The notes under the pieces are model-generated. The model worked only from the letters and a program-made list of their open reading frames with translations, did not search any database and was not told where the DNA came from. Position numbers and translations under genes: made by a program. From contig NZ_FMBW01000095.1 in assembly GCF_900091725.1 (NCBI RefSeq), positions 186,001-250,000 on the forward strand: a DNA stretch of 64,000 nt, read 5' to 3'. Below, piece after piece: positions 17,216 to 25,928 of the stretch. Each line of letters opens with the position of its first letter. Within the stretch, counting starts at the first letter, position 1. The DNA comes from Streptomyces sp. DvalAA-43 (lineage in GTDB: Bacteria > Actinomycetota > Actinomycetes > Streptomycetales > Streptomycetaceae).

Positions 17216-18363
17216 ACGGGCGGGGACCGGCGAGACGCGGGGTGCTGACGGCGGCGGCCGGTCTGGCGGCGGTCGCGGCCACGGCGCCGGGGGCGCAGGC
17301 GGCCGGGCCGTCGGGGAGCGGCGCGGGCCCCTCGCGCTGGACGACATCGTGGGCGACCGCGCAGACGGAGCCGACCGACGCGGACACGGTGGCGAGCGCC
17401 GGTCTGACCGACGGGCTGTGCACCACGAACGTGCGGCTGTCGGCGGGCGGTGCGGTCCGGCTGCGCTACGGGCATGCCTTCGGCACCGTCCCGGTCCTCG
17501 TCGGCCCGGTGACGGCGGGCGGCCTGCCGGTGACGTTCGGCGGGCGGCGGCAGGCGTGGATCGCCGCGGGCGCCTCGCTGACCAGTGACCCGGTCGCCGG
17601 ACTGCGCACCGCCGAGGGGGCGCTGCTGACGGTGGAGACCCGCTTCCCCGGCCCCACCGGCCCGCTGTCCTTCCACCGCAACACCCATGCCTCCCACTCC
17701 GTCGACGGTGAGCGCACCACCTCCGTGTTCCTGCTGACGGGCGTCGAGGTGACGGGCGCGCACGGGCCGGCGGTCGCGGTGCTCGGCGACTCCATCGCGG
17801 AGGGCGTCGGCACCCCCGACGACGCCGATCTGCGCTGGCCCGACCAGCTGGCCAGACGGCTGCCCGGATCGGCCGTCGCCAATCTGGGCATCAGCGGCAA
17901 CCGGCTGCTGCTGGACGACGCCCGGTTCGGGCCGGGCGGACAGGCGCGCTTCGACCGCGATGTGCTGTCGCTGCCCGGACTGCGCACCGTACTCGTCCAT
18001 CTCGGCGTCAACGATCTCCAGCAGCCGCCGAGCCAGACCGATCCGGCGCCCGTCCTGGCCGGGTACCGGCAACTGGTGCTGCGCGCCCGCAACTCCGGAC
18101 TGCGGGCGGTCGGCGCGACCATCGCCCCGTTCGGCGGCTGGACCCGCTGGACACCCGAGCTCGAAGCGGCGCGGCAGCGGATCAACGCGGCGGTGCGCAC
18201 CGGCCGGGTCTTCGACGCCGTCGTCGACTTCGACACGGCCCTGCGCGACCCGGCACACCCGTCGCGGATGCTGCCCGCGTACGACAGCGGCGACGGGCTC
18301 CACCCCAACCCTTCCGGTCATGCCGCGCTGGCAGCGGCCGTCGACCGCCGACACCTCCTGTGA
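17212..18363 (+). CDS. Exported SGNH/GDSL hydrolase, probable polysaccharide esterase
   Basis: The 383-residue protein starts at GTG 17212 (GTGA overlap). The leader NGRGPARRGVLTAAAGLAAV is Tat-like, with a cleavage site after AQA. A beta-rich N-terminal domain of about 150 residues precedes the SGNH catalytic domain: GDSIAEG with Ser194, ISGN, HLGVNDLQ with the block III Asn, and DGLHPN with Asp361 and His364. The full catalytic set is intact. In this setting it most likely removes acetyl or similar ester groups from the polymer outside the cell. It lies directly upstream of the PL8 lyase, which would need a deacetylated chain. Confidence 0.82.
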   Translation: MNGRGPARRGVLTAAAGLAAVAATAPGAQAAGPSGSGAGPSRWTTSWATAQTEPTDADTVASAGLTDGLCTTNVRLSAGGAVRLRYGHAFGTVPVLVGPVTAGGLPVTFGGRRQAWIAAGASLTSDPVAGLRTAEGALLTVETRFPGPTGPLSFHRNTHASHSVDGERTTSVFLLTGVEVTGAHGPAVAVLGDSIAEGVGTPDDADLRWPDQLARRLPGSAVANLGISGNRLLLDDARFGPGGQARFDRDVLSLPGLRTVLVHLGVNDLQQPPSQTDPAPVLAGYRQLVLRARNSGLRAVGATIAPFGGWTRWTPELEAARQRINAAVRTGRVFDAVVDFDTALRDPAHPSRMLPAYDSGDGLHPNPSGHAALAAAVDRRHLL

Positions 18364-18370
18364 GGGCCGT

Positions 18371-20794
18371 ATGACGAACCCAGGCACCACTCCGGGCGCC
18401 ACCCGGCGCACCGTTCTCGCGGGGGCGGCGGCCCTCGGCGCCGCCGCCGCGCTGCCGCTCGCCTCCGCGGGCACCGCGCGAGCGGCGGCCGGGCCCGCCG
18501 TCGTCGACGACGCCACCGCCCTGCGCACCCGCTGGCTCACCCTGCTCACCGGCGGCCCCGGCCTCGACCCGACGGACCCTCAGATCGCGGCGGCGGTGGC
18601 CAGGATCGGCAAGGCCGCGACCACCTCGGTCAAGGGCCTCGACCCGGCCAGGACCGATGGACTGTTCCCCGATCTGACCAGTACCACGCTCTCCAACCAC
18701 GTGACGACGTCGTTCAAGCGGCTCGCCACGGTCGCCACCGCGTGGGCCGTCCCCGGAACCCCGCAGTACGGCGACACCGTGCTGCGCGATCTGCTGCTGG
18801 CCAGTCTCGACTGGATGCTGACCAACCGCTACGGTCCCGGCCACACCCGGTTCGACAACGACTGGGACTGGGAGATCGGCTCCGCGCTCGCCCTCAACGA
18901 CGCGGCGGTGCTGCTGTACGACGTGCTCGGGACGGAGCGGCTCGGCCGGATCACCGGGGCCGTGCGGCACTACACGCCCGACCCGAACCTCTGGCGGGCG
19001 GACCGGCAGATCGCGACCGGGGCCAACCGGGTGTGGGTCTCCACCGTGGTCGCCGTCAACGCGGTGCTCAGCGGCGCGGGCGACGACCTGGCCCGGGTCC
19101 GTGACGCTCTCTCGGACGTCGAGGGTTCGGGTGCCAACAGCGTCCTCGCCTTCAACGACGCGAGCGCCGCGGCGGAGGGCACCGGCGAGGGCTTCTACTC
19201 CGACGGTTCGTTCCTCCAGCACTACAAGCATCCGTACAACGGCGGATACGGCAAGGAACTGCTGAACAACCTCTCCCGGCTGCTGAACCTCCTCGCCGGG
19301 ACCGCGTGGGCGGTCACCGATCCCGACCTCGACAACATCCGCCGCTGGGTCGACGACGGCTTCGACCCGCTGCTGGTGCGCGGCGACGTGATGGCGTCGG
19401 TGTGCGGGCGGGAGATCGCCCGTCCCAGCAAGCAGGGCCATGTGTCGGCGCAGACGGTCATCGAGGCGGTGGTACGGCTGATCCCGGGTTTCCCCGGCGA
19501 GACGGCCGACCGGTTCACCGCCCTGGTCAAGCAGTGGATCGCCGAGGACACCTACCGGGACTTCCTGGCCGCCACCGACCTCGCCTCGCTCGTCGCCGCC
19601 CGCCAGGTCATCGCCTCCCCGGTGCCGGCCCGGGGGCCGCTGGTCGCGCACAAGCAGCATCCGCGCATGGACAAGGCGGCCCACCGCCGGCCGTCCTTCT
19701 CGCTCGGCATCTCCGCGTACTCGTCCCGGATCTACAACTACGAGTCGATCCAGAACGAGAACCTGCACGCCTGGCACCTCTCCGACGGCATGGTTCTGCT
19801 CTACACCGACGACCTCGGGCACTACAGCGAGGACTACTGGCCGACCGTCGACCCGGCCCGGCTGCCCGGCACCACGGTCGTCGCGGGACGTCCGGCGGAC
19901 GCGGCGGGCCAGCGGACCACCAGCACGTCCGACTGGGCGGGCGGCACCGCGCTGCCGGGCACCACGCTCGGCGCGTACGGCATGGAACTGCGCGCGTACG
20001 GCAGTTCGCTGCACGGGCTGAAGAGCTGGTTCTGTCTGGACGACGTGATCGCCTGCGTCGGCTCGGGCATCGACTCCGACGCGGGCACGGCCGAGACGGT
20101 GGTGGAGAACCGCAAGCTGCGCGACCCGGCGGCGGCCCTGCTCGTCAACGGCGCGGCGGCGCCCACGGACGACGGCTGGTCGGCGCGGCTCGACCAGGTC
20201 CGGTGGCTCCATCTGGCCGGAACCGGCGGCTATGTCTTCCCCGAGCCCGTCACGCTGAACGGTCTGCGTGAGGAGCGCACCGCGACCTGGCGCGAGATCA
20301 ACCTCAAGTACGGCACGGACACCTCGGTCACCCGGCCGTATCTGACGCTCTGGCAGGACCACGGCACCGCACCGAGCGGAGCGGGCTACTACTGGCTCCA
20401 GGCCCCGGCGGCCTCGCCCGAGCGGACCGCGCAGTGGTCGTCCGCGCCGCCGGTGAAGCCGATCGCCCGCTCCACCGCCGTGCACGCGGTACGCCGCTGC
20501 GCGGACGGACTGCTCGCCGCGAACTTCTGGACCGCCGGCACCGCGCAGGAGCTGACCTCGGACGGCCCGGCCTCGGTGCTGGTGCGGCCGGACGGGAAGA
20601 CGGTGAAGGTGTCGCTCTCCGACCCGACACAGCTGCGGTCCTCGGTCGTGCTGGACCTGGCGCAGCGCGGACTGAGCGTCGTCTCCGCCGATCCGGGCGT
20701 CAGCGCCGCGCCCACCGGCGACGGCATCCGGATCACCGCCGACACCACCGGCCGCCACGGCGCGACCCTCAACCTCACCCTGAAGTGGAGCTAG
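18371..20794 (+). CDS. Exported polysaccharide lyase family 8 (hyaluronate/chondroitin/xanthan lyase-like)
   Basis: The 807-residue protein has a Tat-type leader (ATRRTVLAGAAALGAAAALP, cleaved near ARAAA). The alpha/alpha toroid carries the PL8 signatures NDWDWEIGSALALN (near residue 163), DGSFLQHYKHPYNGGYG with His284 and Tyr293 nine apart as in PL8 enzymes, and CGREIARPSKQGH with the conserved Arg. The beta-sandwich part includes NENLHAWHLSDGMVLLYTDD. PL8 enzymes cut next to a uronic acid in hyaluronan, chondroitin or xanthan by beta-elimination. It is the strongest clue that the locus targets a uronate-containing polymer. ATG at 18371. Confidence 0.88.
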   Translation: MTNPGTTPGATRRTVLAGAAALGAAAALPLASAGTARAAAGPAVVDDATALRTRWLTLLTGGPGLDPTDPQIAAAVARIGKAATTSVKGLDPARTDGLFPDLTSTTLSNHVTTSFKRLATVATAWAVPGTPQYGDTVLRDLLLASLDWMLTNRYGPGHTRFDNDWDWEIGSALALNDAAVLLYDVLGTERLGRITGAVRHYTPDPNLWRADRQIATGANRVWVSTVVAVNAVLSGAGDDLARVRDALSDVEGSGANSVLAFNDASAAAEGTGEGFYSDGSFLQHYKHPYNGGYGKELLNNLSRLLNLLAGTAWAVTDPDLDNIRRWVDDGFDPLLVRGDVMASVCGREIARPSKQGHVSAQTVIEAVVRLIPGFPGETADRFTALVKQWIAEDTYRDFLAATDLASLVAARQVIASPVPARGPLVAHKQHPRMDKAAHRRPSFSLGISAYSSRIYNYESIQNENLHAWHLSDGMVLLYTDDLGHYSEDYWPTVDPARLPGTTVVAGRPADAAGQRTTSTSDWAGGTALPGTTLGAYGMELRAYGSSLHGLKSWFCLDDVIACVGSGIDSDAGTAETVVENRKLRDPAAALLVNGAAAPTDDGWSARLDQVRWLHLAGTGGYVFPEPVTLNGLREERTATWREINLKYGTDTSVTRPYLTLWQDHGTAPSGAGYYWLQAPAASPERTAQWSSAPPVKPIARSTAVHAVRRCADGLLAANFWTAGTAQELTSDGPASVLVRPDGKTVKVSLSDPTQLRSSVVLDLAQRGLSVVSADPGVSAAPTGDGIRITADTTGRHGATLNLTLKWS

Positions 20795-20798
20795 ACCC

Positions 20799-21773
20799 TT
20801 GCTGTTCGACATGCCACTGGACCGGCTGCGCGACTACCGGCCGGAGCCGGAGGAACCGGCCGATTTCGATGCCTTCTGGGAGAAGACGCTCACCGAGACG
20901 GCCCGTCACGATCTGGACGCCTCGTCCGTCCCGTACGACGCCGGATTCGCGACGGTCGACGTGTTCGACGTGACGTTCCGGGGCTGGGGCGGACAGCCGG
21001 TGAAGGCCTGGCTGCTGCTGCCGAGGACGCGTTCCGGCCCGCTCCCGGCCGTGGTGCAGTACATCGGCTACAACGGCGGCCGGGGGATTCCGTACTCCTG
21101 GCTGACCTGGAGCGCGCTCGGGTACGCGCATCTGGTGATGGACAACCGGGGCCAGGGCGGGGGCGGCAAGAACACCGCGGACACCCCGGACATCGGCCCG
21201 GACGGGCACGGCTCCTCCTCCCCCGGCTTCCTGACCCGCGGCATCGAGGACCCGTACCGCCACTACTACCGGCGGCTGATCACGGACGCGGTACGGGCGG
21301 TGGACGCGGCGAAGGCCCATGAGGCGGTGGACGCCTCACGGGTGGCGGTGCTGGGCGGCAGTCAGGGCGGCGGGCTCGCGCTGGCCGTCGCCGGGCTGCG
21401 GGACGACCTCGTGGCGGCCGTCGCCGATGTGCCGTTCCTCTGCCACTACCGGCGTGCCTCGCAGATCACGGACGCCGGACCGTACGCGGAGATCGCCCGC
21501 TGGCTGTCCGGGCACCGCTTCCGGATCGACGAGGCGATGGAGACCCTGTCCTACTTCGACGGAGTCAACTTCGCGGCACGGGCGACCGCCCCGGCGTGGT
21601 TCTCGGTCGGCCTGATGGACAAGATCTGCCCGTCGTCCACGGTGTTCGCCGCCTACCACCGCTATGCGGGCCCGGCGAAGATCGAGGTGTTCCCGTACAA
21701 CGGGCACGAGGGCGGCGCCGAGTACGACCTCCCGCGCAAGCTCGGCGCGCTGCGGGGCGTGTTCGGCCGGTAG
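20799..21773 (+). CDS. CE7-type acetyl esterase (AXE1 family)
   Basis: The 324-residue alpha/beta hydrolase is of carbohydrate esterase family 7. Features are the early MPLDRLRDYRPEPEEPADFD and FWEKTL, the oxyanion region YIGYNGGRG, NRGQGG, nucleophile GGSQGG (Ser188), Asp274 in LMDKICPSST and His303 in YNGHEGG. The full triad is present. No signal peptide: cytoplasmic deacetylation of imported acetylated oligosaccharides is the expected role. The start is TTG 20799, with GGAG 8 nt upstream; an ATG four codons in is the alternative. Last gene of the 14-kb run. Confidence 0.85.
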   Translation: MLFDMPLDRLRDYRPEPEEPADFDAFWEKTLTETARHDLDASSVPYDAGFATVDVFDVTFRGWGGQPVKAWLLLPRTRSGPLPAVVQYIGYNGGRGIPYSWLTWSALGYAHLVMDNRGQGGGGKNTADTPDIGPDGHGSSSPGFLTRGIEDPYRHYYRRLITDAVRAVDAAKAHEAVDASRVAVLGGSQGGGLALAVAGLRDDLVAAVADVPFLCHYRRASQITDAGPYAEIARWLSGHRFRIDEAMETLSYFDGVNFAARATAPAWFSVGLMDKICPSSTVFAAYHRYAGPAKIEVFPYNGHEGGAEYDLPRKLGALRGVFGR

Positions 21774-21792
21774 CGGGCCCGGGTCACCGGCC
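21765..21792. terminator. Short hairpin spanning two convergent stop codons
   Basis: GGCCGGT at 21765-21771 pairs with ACCGGCC at 21786-21792, and a GGGCCCGGG palindrome sits in the loop. The stops of the CE7 gene (21771-21773) and the oxidoreductase gene (21784-21786) both fall inside it. Only 10 bp separate the two genes, so this compact structure is the only visible terminator candidate. Confidence 0.4.
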
Positions 21793-23328
21793 CAGCGCCG
21801 CCATCGCGGCATTGTGGCCGGGCACCCCGCTGACCCCGCCGCCGCGCACCGCGCCGGCCCCGCAGAGCAGCACATTGGCGTGTGCCGTCTCCACCCCCCA
21901 CCGGCCGGTGGACTCCGTGGCGTACGGGAAGGCGAGGTCCCGGTGGAAGATGTGGCCGCCGGGCAGCCGCAGGTCCCGTTCCAGGTCGAGCGGGGTCTTC
22001 GCCTCGATGCACGGCTCGCCGTTCTCGTCGCGCGCCAGGCAGTCGGTGAGCGGCTCGTCCAGGTGCGTGTCGAGTTCGGCGAGCGTCGCCGCCAGCAGCT
22101 CGGCCCGCGCCGCCGTGTTGTCGGCGGCGAAGAGCCGGGCGGGGGTGTGCAGGCCGAAGAGGGTGAGGGTCTGGTAGCCGCGGGCGGCCAGGTCCGGGCC
22201 GAGGATCGACGGGTCGGTCAGCGAGTGGCAGTAGATCTCGGACGGCGGGGCGGCGGGCAGCCGCCCCGCCGCGGCGTCCCGGTAGGCGTCGGCGAGCTGC
22301 CCGTACCCCTCGGCGATGTGGAACGTCCCGGCGAAGGCCGCGCGCGGGTCGACGGAACGGTCGCGCAGCCGGGGCAGCCGGGTGAGGAGCATGTTCACCT
22401 TCAGCTGTGCCCCCTCGGCCGGGGCGGGCGGTTCGTCCCCGAGGAGGGCGGCGAGCGCCTGCGGAGAGGCGTTGACGAGCACCGTGCGGGCCGCGACGAC
22501 GTGTTCCGCCCCGGGTGAGCGGACGGTGATCTCGGCCCGCGTCCCGTCGGTCTCGATCCTGGTCGCCTCGTGCCGGACCCGGATCTCCGCACCGGCCTCC
22601 CGGGCGGCGCGGGCGAGGGCGTCGGTGAGCGCGCCCATGCCGCCGACGGGAACGTCCCAGTCGCCGGTGGAGCCGCCGATGACGTGGTACAGGAAGCAGC
22701 GGTTCTGGAGCAGCGTCGGGTCGTGCGCGTCGGCGAAGGTGCCGATCAGGGCGTCGGTGAGGACGACTCCGCGTACCAGGTCGTCGGCGAAGTTCTTCTC
22801 GACGGCGACACCGATGGGTTCCTCGAAGAGCGTCCGCCACGCCTCCGGGTCGTCGATCCGCTCGCGCAGGGCGTCGCGGCCGGGCAGCGGTTCGGTGAGG
22901 GTCGGGAAGATCCGTTCGGCCACGCGCCGCGTCATGCCGTAGAACCGCTGCCAGGCCTCGTACTCCCGGTCGGAGCCGGTGAGCGCGGCGAAGGAGTCCC
23001 GGGTGCGGTCCCCGCCGACGAGCAGCCCGGTGGCGCGGCCGCCGCGCGCGGTCGGGGTGTAGGAGGAGATGGTGCGCTTGCGCACGGCGAAGTCCAGTCC
23101 GAGTTCCCGGACGATCTTGTCCGGGAGCAGCGACACCAGGTACGAGTAGCGCGACAGACGGGCGTCGACCCCGGCGAAGGGGCGGGTCGAGACGGCCGCT
23201 CCCCCGGTGGTGGCCAGGCGCTCCAGGACCAGGACGGACCGTCCGGCGCGGGCGAGGTAGGCGGCGGCGACCAGACCGTTGTGGCCGCCGCCCACGATCA
23301 CTGCGTCATAGCTGTCGGGTGCGGGCAT
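21784..23328 (-). CDS. FAD-dependent oxidoreductase, PYROXD2 / phytoene desaturase-like
   Basis: The 514-residue protein has an N-terminal dinucleotide-binding motif DAVIVGGGHNGLVAAAYLAR (residues 7-26) followed by VLERLATTGGAA, which contacts FAD. A long substrate domain follows, and the C-terminal FAD motif LLCGAGAVRGGGVSGVPGHN closes the protein. This layout is that of the PYROXD2/CrtI-like amine oxidase superfamily. No carotenoid gene is nearby, so a carotenoid role is not supported. It is transcribed toward the CE7 gene and is probably unrelated to the polysaccharide run. Substrate unknown. Confidence 0.82.
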   Translation of the reverse strand: MPAPDSYDAVIVGGGHNGLVAAAYLARAGRSVLVLERLATTGGAAVSTRPFAGVDARLSRYSYLVSLLPDKIVRELGLDFAVRKRTISSYTPTARGGRATGLLVGGDRTRDSFAALTGSDREYEAWQRFYGMTRRVAERIFPTLTEPLPGRDALRERIDDPEAWRTLFEEPIGVAVEKNFADDLVRGVVLTDALIGTFADAHDPTLLQNRCFLYHVIGGSTGDWDVPVGGMGALTDALARAAREAGAEIRVRHEATRIETDGTRAEITVRSPGAEHVVAARTVLVNASPQALAALLGDEPPAPAEGAQLKVNMLLTRLPRLRDRSVDPRAAFAGTFHIAEGYGQLADAYRDAAAGRLPAAPPSEIYCHSLTDPSILGPDLAARGYQTLTLFGLHTPARLFAADNTAARAELLAATLAELDTHLDEPLTDCLARDENGEPCIEAKTPLDLERDLRLPGGHIFHRDLAFPYATESTGRWGVETAHANVLLCGAGAVRGGGVSGVPGHNAAMAALGR

Positions 23329-23380
23329 GACCCTTCGTAGCACGGTGCGATCGCCCCTGACCAGAGGCCGTGGTGCCCGG

Positions 23381-25627
23381 TCAGTCCGGCGACGCCCGCT
23401 GCCCGCGGCGCACCGCGGCGACCTGCCGGTACAGCTCGACGGCCTCGGCACCGCGGCCGAGCTGCTCCAGGCAGTGCGCCTCGTCGTTGCGGGCGGCGAG
23501 GGCGTCCGGGTGGCCGGGGCCCAGGAGCCGCTCGCGGGCGGCGGCGACCGTGCGGTAGACGGTGAGGGCGTCGGCCCAGCGGCCGAGCCAGCCGAGACCG
23601 ACGGCGACCTCGCGGCGGCTGACGAGGGTGTCGGGGTGGTCGGGGCCCAGGACGCGTTCGCGGATCGCGCACACTTCGCGGGCCTCGGCGAGCGCCTCCT
23701 CCCAGCGGGCCAGGCGCCCCAGGTTGACGCCGAGGCCGTGGCGGGCGCGGAGCGTCTCGGGGTGGGCGGGGCCGCCCACTCTGGTCCGGTCCTCCACCAG
23801 GACGCGGTACAGCTCCAGGGCCTCCGCGCTGCGGCCCAGGCGGCCGAGGCTGATGCCGACCTCGTAGCGGGCGGAGAGCGTGTCGGGGTGGTCGGCGCCG
23901 AGCGAACGCGACCGGGCGCGGGCGACGTCCTGGTAGGCCTGGAGGGCTTCCGTCCAGCGCCCGAGCCTGCCGAGTGTGTACGCCACCTCGTAGAGCGTGA
24001 CCAGGGTGTCGGGGTGGTCGGCGCCGAGCAGCCGGGTGCGGGCCGACACCACGTCCCTGGCCATCCGGCAGGAGTCCTCCAGGCGGCCGAGCCTGCCGAG
24101 GTTGAAGGCGAGGTTGTGGCGGCAGCGCAGGGTGTCGGGGTGGTCGGGGCCCATCGACCGCTCCCGGGAGGCCAGCACCTCCGCGTACACCTGGTGGGCC
24201 TCGAAGTGGCGGCCCAGCCGGCCCAGCACGTACGCCGCCTCCTGACGGGCGGCCAGGGTGTCGGGGTGGTCGGGGCCCAGGCTGCGCTCGCGGCCCCGGG
24301 CGACGCGGTCGAACTCCCGCAGGGCGTCCGCGGCGCGTCCGGTGCGGCTGAGCGTGAAGCCGATCTCGTACCGGCTGGAGAGGGTGTCGGGGTGGTCGGG
24401 GCCGAGGGCGTGCTCGCGTTCGGCGGCGACCGCGCGGTGCACCTCTCCGGCCTCCTCCCAGTGGCCGAGCCGGCCCAGGTCGAGCCCGGCGCTGTGCCGG
24501 CCGGCGAGGACGGACAGCAGCTCCGGCGACGGGGTCGGGCGCTCGGCCCTGACCGGCACCGGCTCACCGGTGAGGCGGCTCGGGTCGGCGCCGGTGGTCC
24601 ACTCGCCGGTGAGACCGGCGGAGTGGTCGGGCGGAGCGAGCCCGGGGAGGGCGCCGGTCGCCTTGTGCCCGATGGTCATGCCACGGGTCCAGGCCGGCAG
24701 CTGCTGACCGGGGTACAGGACGGGAACGGGCGGTGCGAGCGGTACCGGCCCGGTGGACGGCAGGTGCGGCTGCTCGCCGGTGCGGCCGACGATGATCCGC
24801 CGGCGCAGGTCGCCCGCGTCGACCGGCCGCTCCTCGGGGGTCTTGGCCAGCAGTTCCAGCACCACGCGGTCGAAGAAGCCCGGGAGTTCGGCCCGGTGGG
24901 TGCGCAGCGGCCGGGGCTGGGTGTCGCGGTGTCCGACCAGGACGGCCCAGGCGTCGTCGAGGTCGAACGGCGGCGCTCCGGTGGCGATCTCGTACAGCAC
25001 GCAGCCCAGCGAGTAGAGGTCGCTGCGGTGGTCGACCTGGCCGCCGCTGATCTGCTCGGGCGACATGTAGTGCGGGGTGCCCATGGCGATGCCGGTGCCG
25101 GTGAGGCGGGAGGTGAAGCCGATGTCGTGGCCGAGCCTGGCGATGCCGAAGTCGCAGATCTTCACCGTGCCGTCGGCCAGCCGCATGATGTTGGCCGGCT
25201 TGAGGTCGCGGTGCACGATGCCCTGCTGATGGGTGTAGCCGAGGGCGTCGGCGACCTGTTCGGCGATGTCGACGACGTCGGGCACCGGCAGGGGATGCTG
25301 TTTGTTGTCCTCCAGGAGCTGGCTGAGGTTGCGGCCGTCGAGGAGTTCCATGACCAGGTAGAGGACGCCCTCGTGCTCGCCGAAGTCGTGGACGACGGTG
25401 ACGCCGCGGTGCTGGAGCGCGGCGGCGACCCGGGCCTCGCGGCGGAAGCGTTCGCGCAGGACTCGGGTGAATGACTGATCGTGCTGGGGCCCCACCGGCT
25501 TGAGGCATTTGACGGCGACCTGGCGACCGAGCGACTCGTCGCGGGCGCGCCACACCTCGCCCATGCCCCCGCGCCCGATCAGATCGAGCAGCCGGTACCG
25601 GCTCTGGATCAGTCTGGTGTCCGCCAT
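23381..25627 (-). CDS. Ser/Thr protein kinase with nine C-terminal TPR-like repeats
   Basis: The 748-residue protein has an intact Hanks-type kinase domain in its first about 270 residues: GRGGMGEV, VAVK with Lys40, HRDLKPAN with Asp141, DFG with Asp159, and GTPHYMSPEQ. A Pro-rich linker reaches to about residue 365. Nine tetratricopeptide-like units of 42 residues then run to the C-terminus; most begin LGPDHPDTL, followed by a YE-GxxLGRLGRxxEAL helix pair. There is no membrane helix, so it is a cytoplasmic kinase that probably reads protein partners through the repeats instead of an extracellular PASTA domain. It stands alone, divergent from the YbdK-like gene. Confidence 0.9.
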   Translation of the reverse strand: MADTRLIQSRYRLLDLIGRGGMGEVWRARDESLGRQVAVKCLKPVGPQHDQSFTRVLRERFRREARVAAALQHRGVTVVHDFGEHEGVLYLVMELLDGRNLSQLLEDNKQHPLPVPDVVDIAEQVADALGYTHQQGIVHRDLKPANIMRLADGTVKICDFGIARLGHDIGFTSRLTGTGIAMGTPHYMSPEQISGGQVDHRSDLYSLGCVLYEIATGAPPFDLDDAWAVLVGHRDTQPRPLRTHRAELPGFFDRVVLELLAKTPEERPVDAGDLRRRIIVGRTGEQPHLPSTGPVPLAPPVPVLYPGQQLPAWTRGMTIGHKATGALPGLAPPDHSAGLTGEWTTGADPSRLTGEPVPVRAERPTPSPELLSVLAGRHSAGLDLGRLGHWEEAGEVHRAVAAEREHALGPDHPDTLSSRYEIGFTLSRTGRAADALREFDRVARGRERSLGPDHPDTLAARQEAAYVLGRLGRHFEAHQVYAEVLASRERSMGPDHPDTLRCRHNLAFNLGRLGRLEDSCRMARDVVSARTRLLGADHPDTLVTLYEVAYTLGRLGRWTEALQAYQDVARARSRSLGADHPDTLSARYEVGISLGRLGRSAEALELYRVLVEDRTRVGGPAHPETLRARHGLGVNLGRLARWEEALAEAREVCAIRERVLGPDHPDTLVSRREVAVGLGWLGRWADALTVYRTVAAARERLLGPGHPDALAARNDEAHCLEQLGRGAEAVELYRQVAAVRRGQRASPD
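23389..24540 (-). repeat. Nine tandem 126-bp TPR-coding units
   Basis: This is the DNA counterpart of the kinase C-terminal repeats. The phrase GTGTCGGGGTGGTCGG (plus strand) recurs nearly every 126 bp, reflecting the DHPDTL core. The first unit is degenerate and the seventh reads GGPAHPETL. The strong nucleotide identity of the cores suggests recent duplication or ongoing conversion, so unit number may vary between strains. Confidence 0.6.
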
Positions 25628-25928
25628 CTCCCGCAGTCGCCCCCGTCACTACGCCTGTTTCCGCGCCCTCCCCGGCCCGTCCAGTATGGCGTCCCGGCTG
25701 CGCGGTTCGTACGGGGTGGGGCGGCTGCCGGGACCGAGCCGGGCCATCGCGGCAGAATGTGACCCCCGAAGCGCCCCGGGTCGGCGTCCACCATGCTGGC
25801 CGTACCTCCCGCTCGGCGACGTACGCAGGCGAAGGATACGTGCGGGCACCGACACCTCCCATGGTTCCCGCAGGGACTACCGGGACGGTCCGTTGCGGTG
25901 TACACGGGTTCCTCCTAGGGTGACCTCC
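25628..25928. other. Divergent intergenic region, kinase / YbdK-like gene
   Basis: About 300 bp with no supportable gene. It must hold the promoters of the kinase (minus) and of the ligase gene (plus). No clear -35/-10 pair, long hairpin or dyad was found. AGGGTGACC just before 25929 serves as the ribosome binding site of the ligase gene. Confidence 0.4.

Noticed and set aside
21784..23328. Phytoene desaturase in a carotenoid cluster
   Set aside because: The FAD motifs fit the broad PYROXD2/CrtI superfamily, but no crtB, crtE or other carotenoid gene is nearby.
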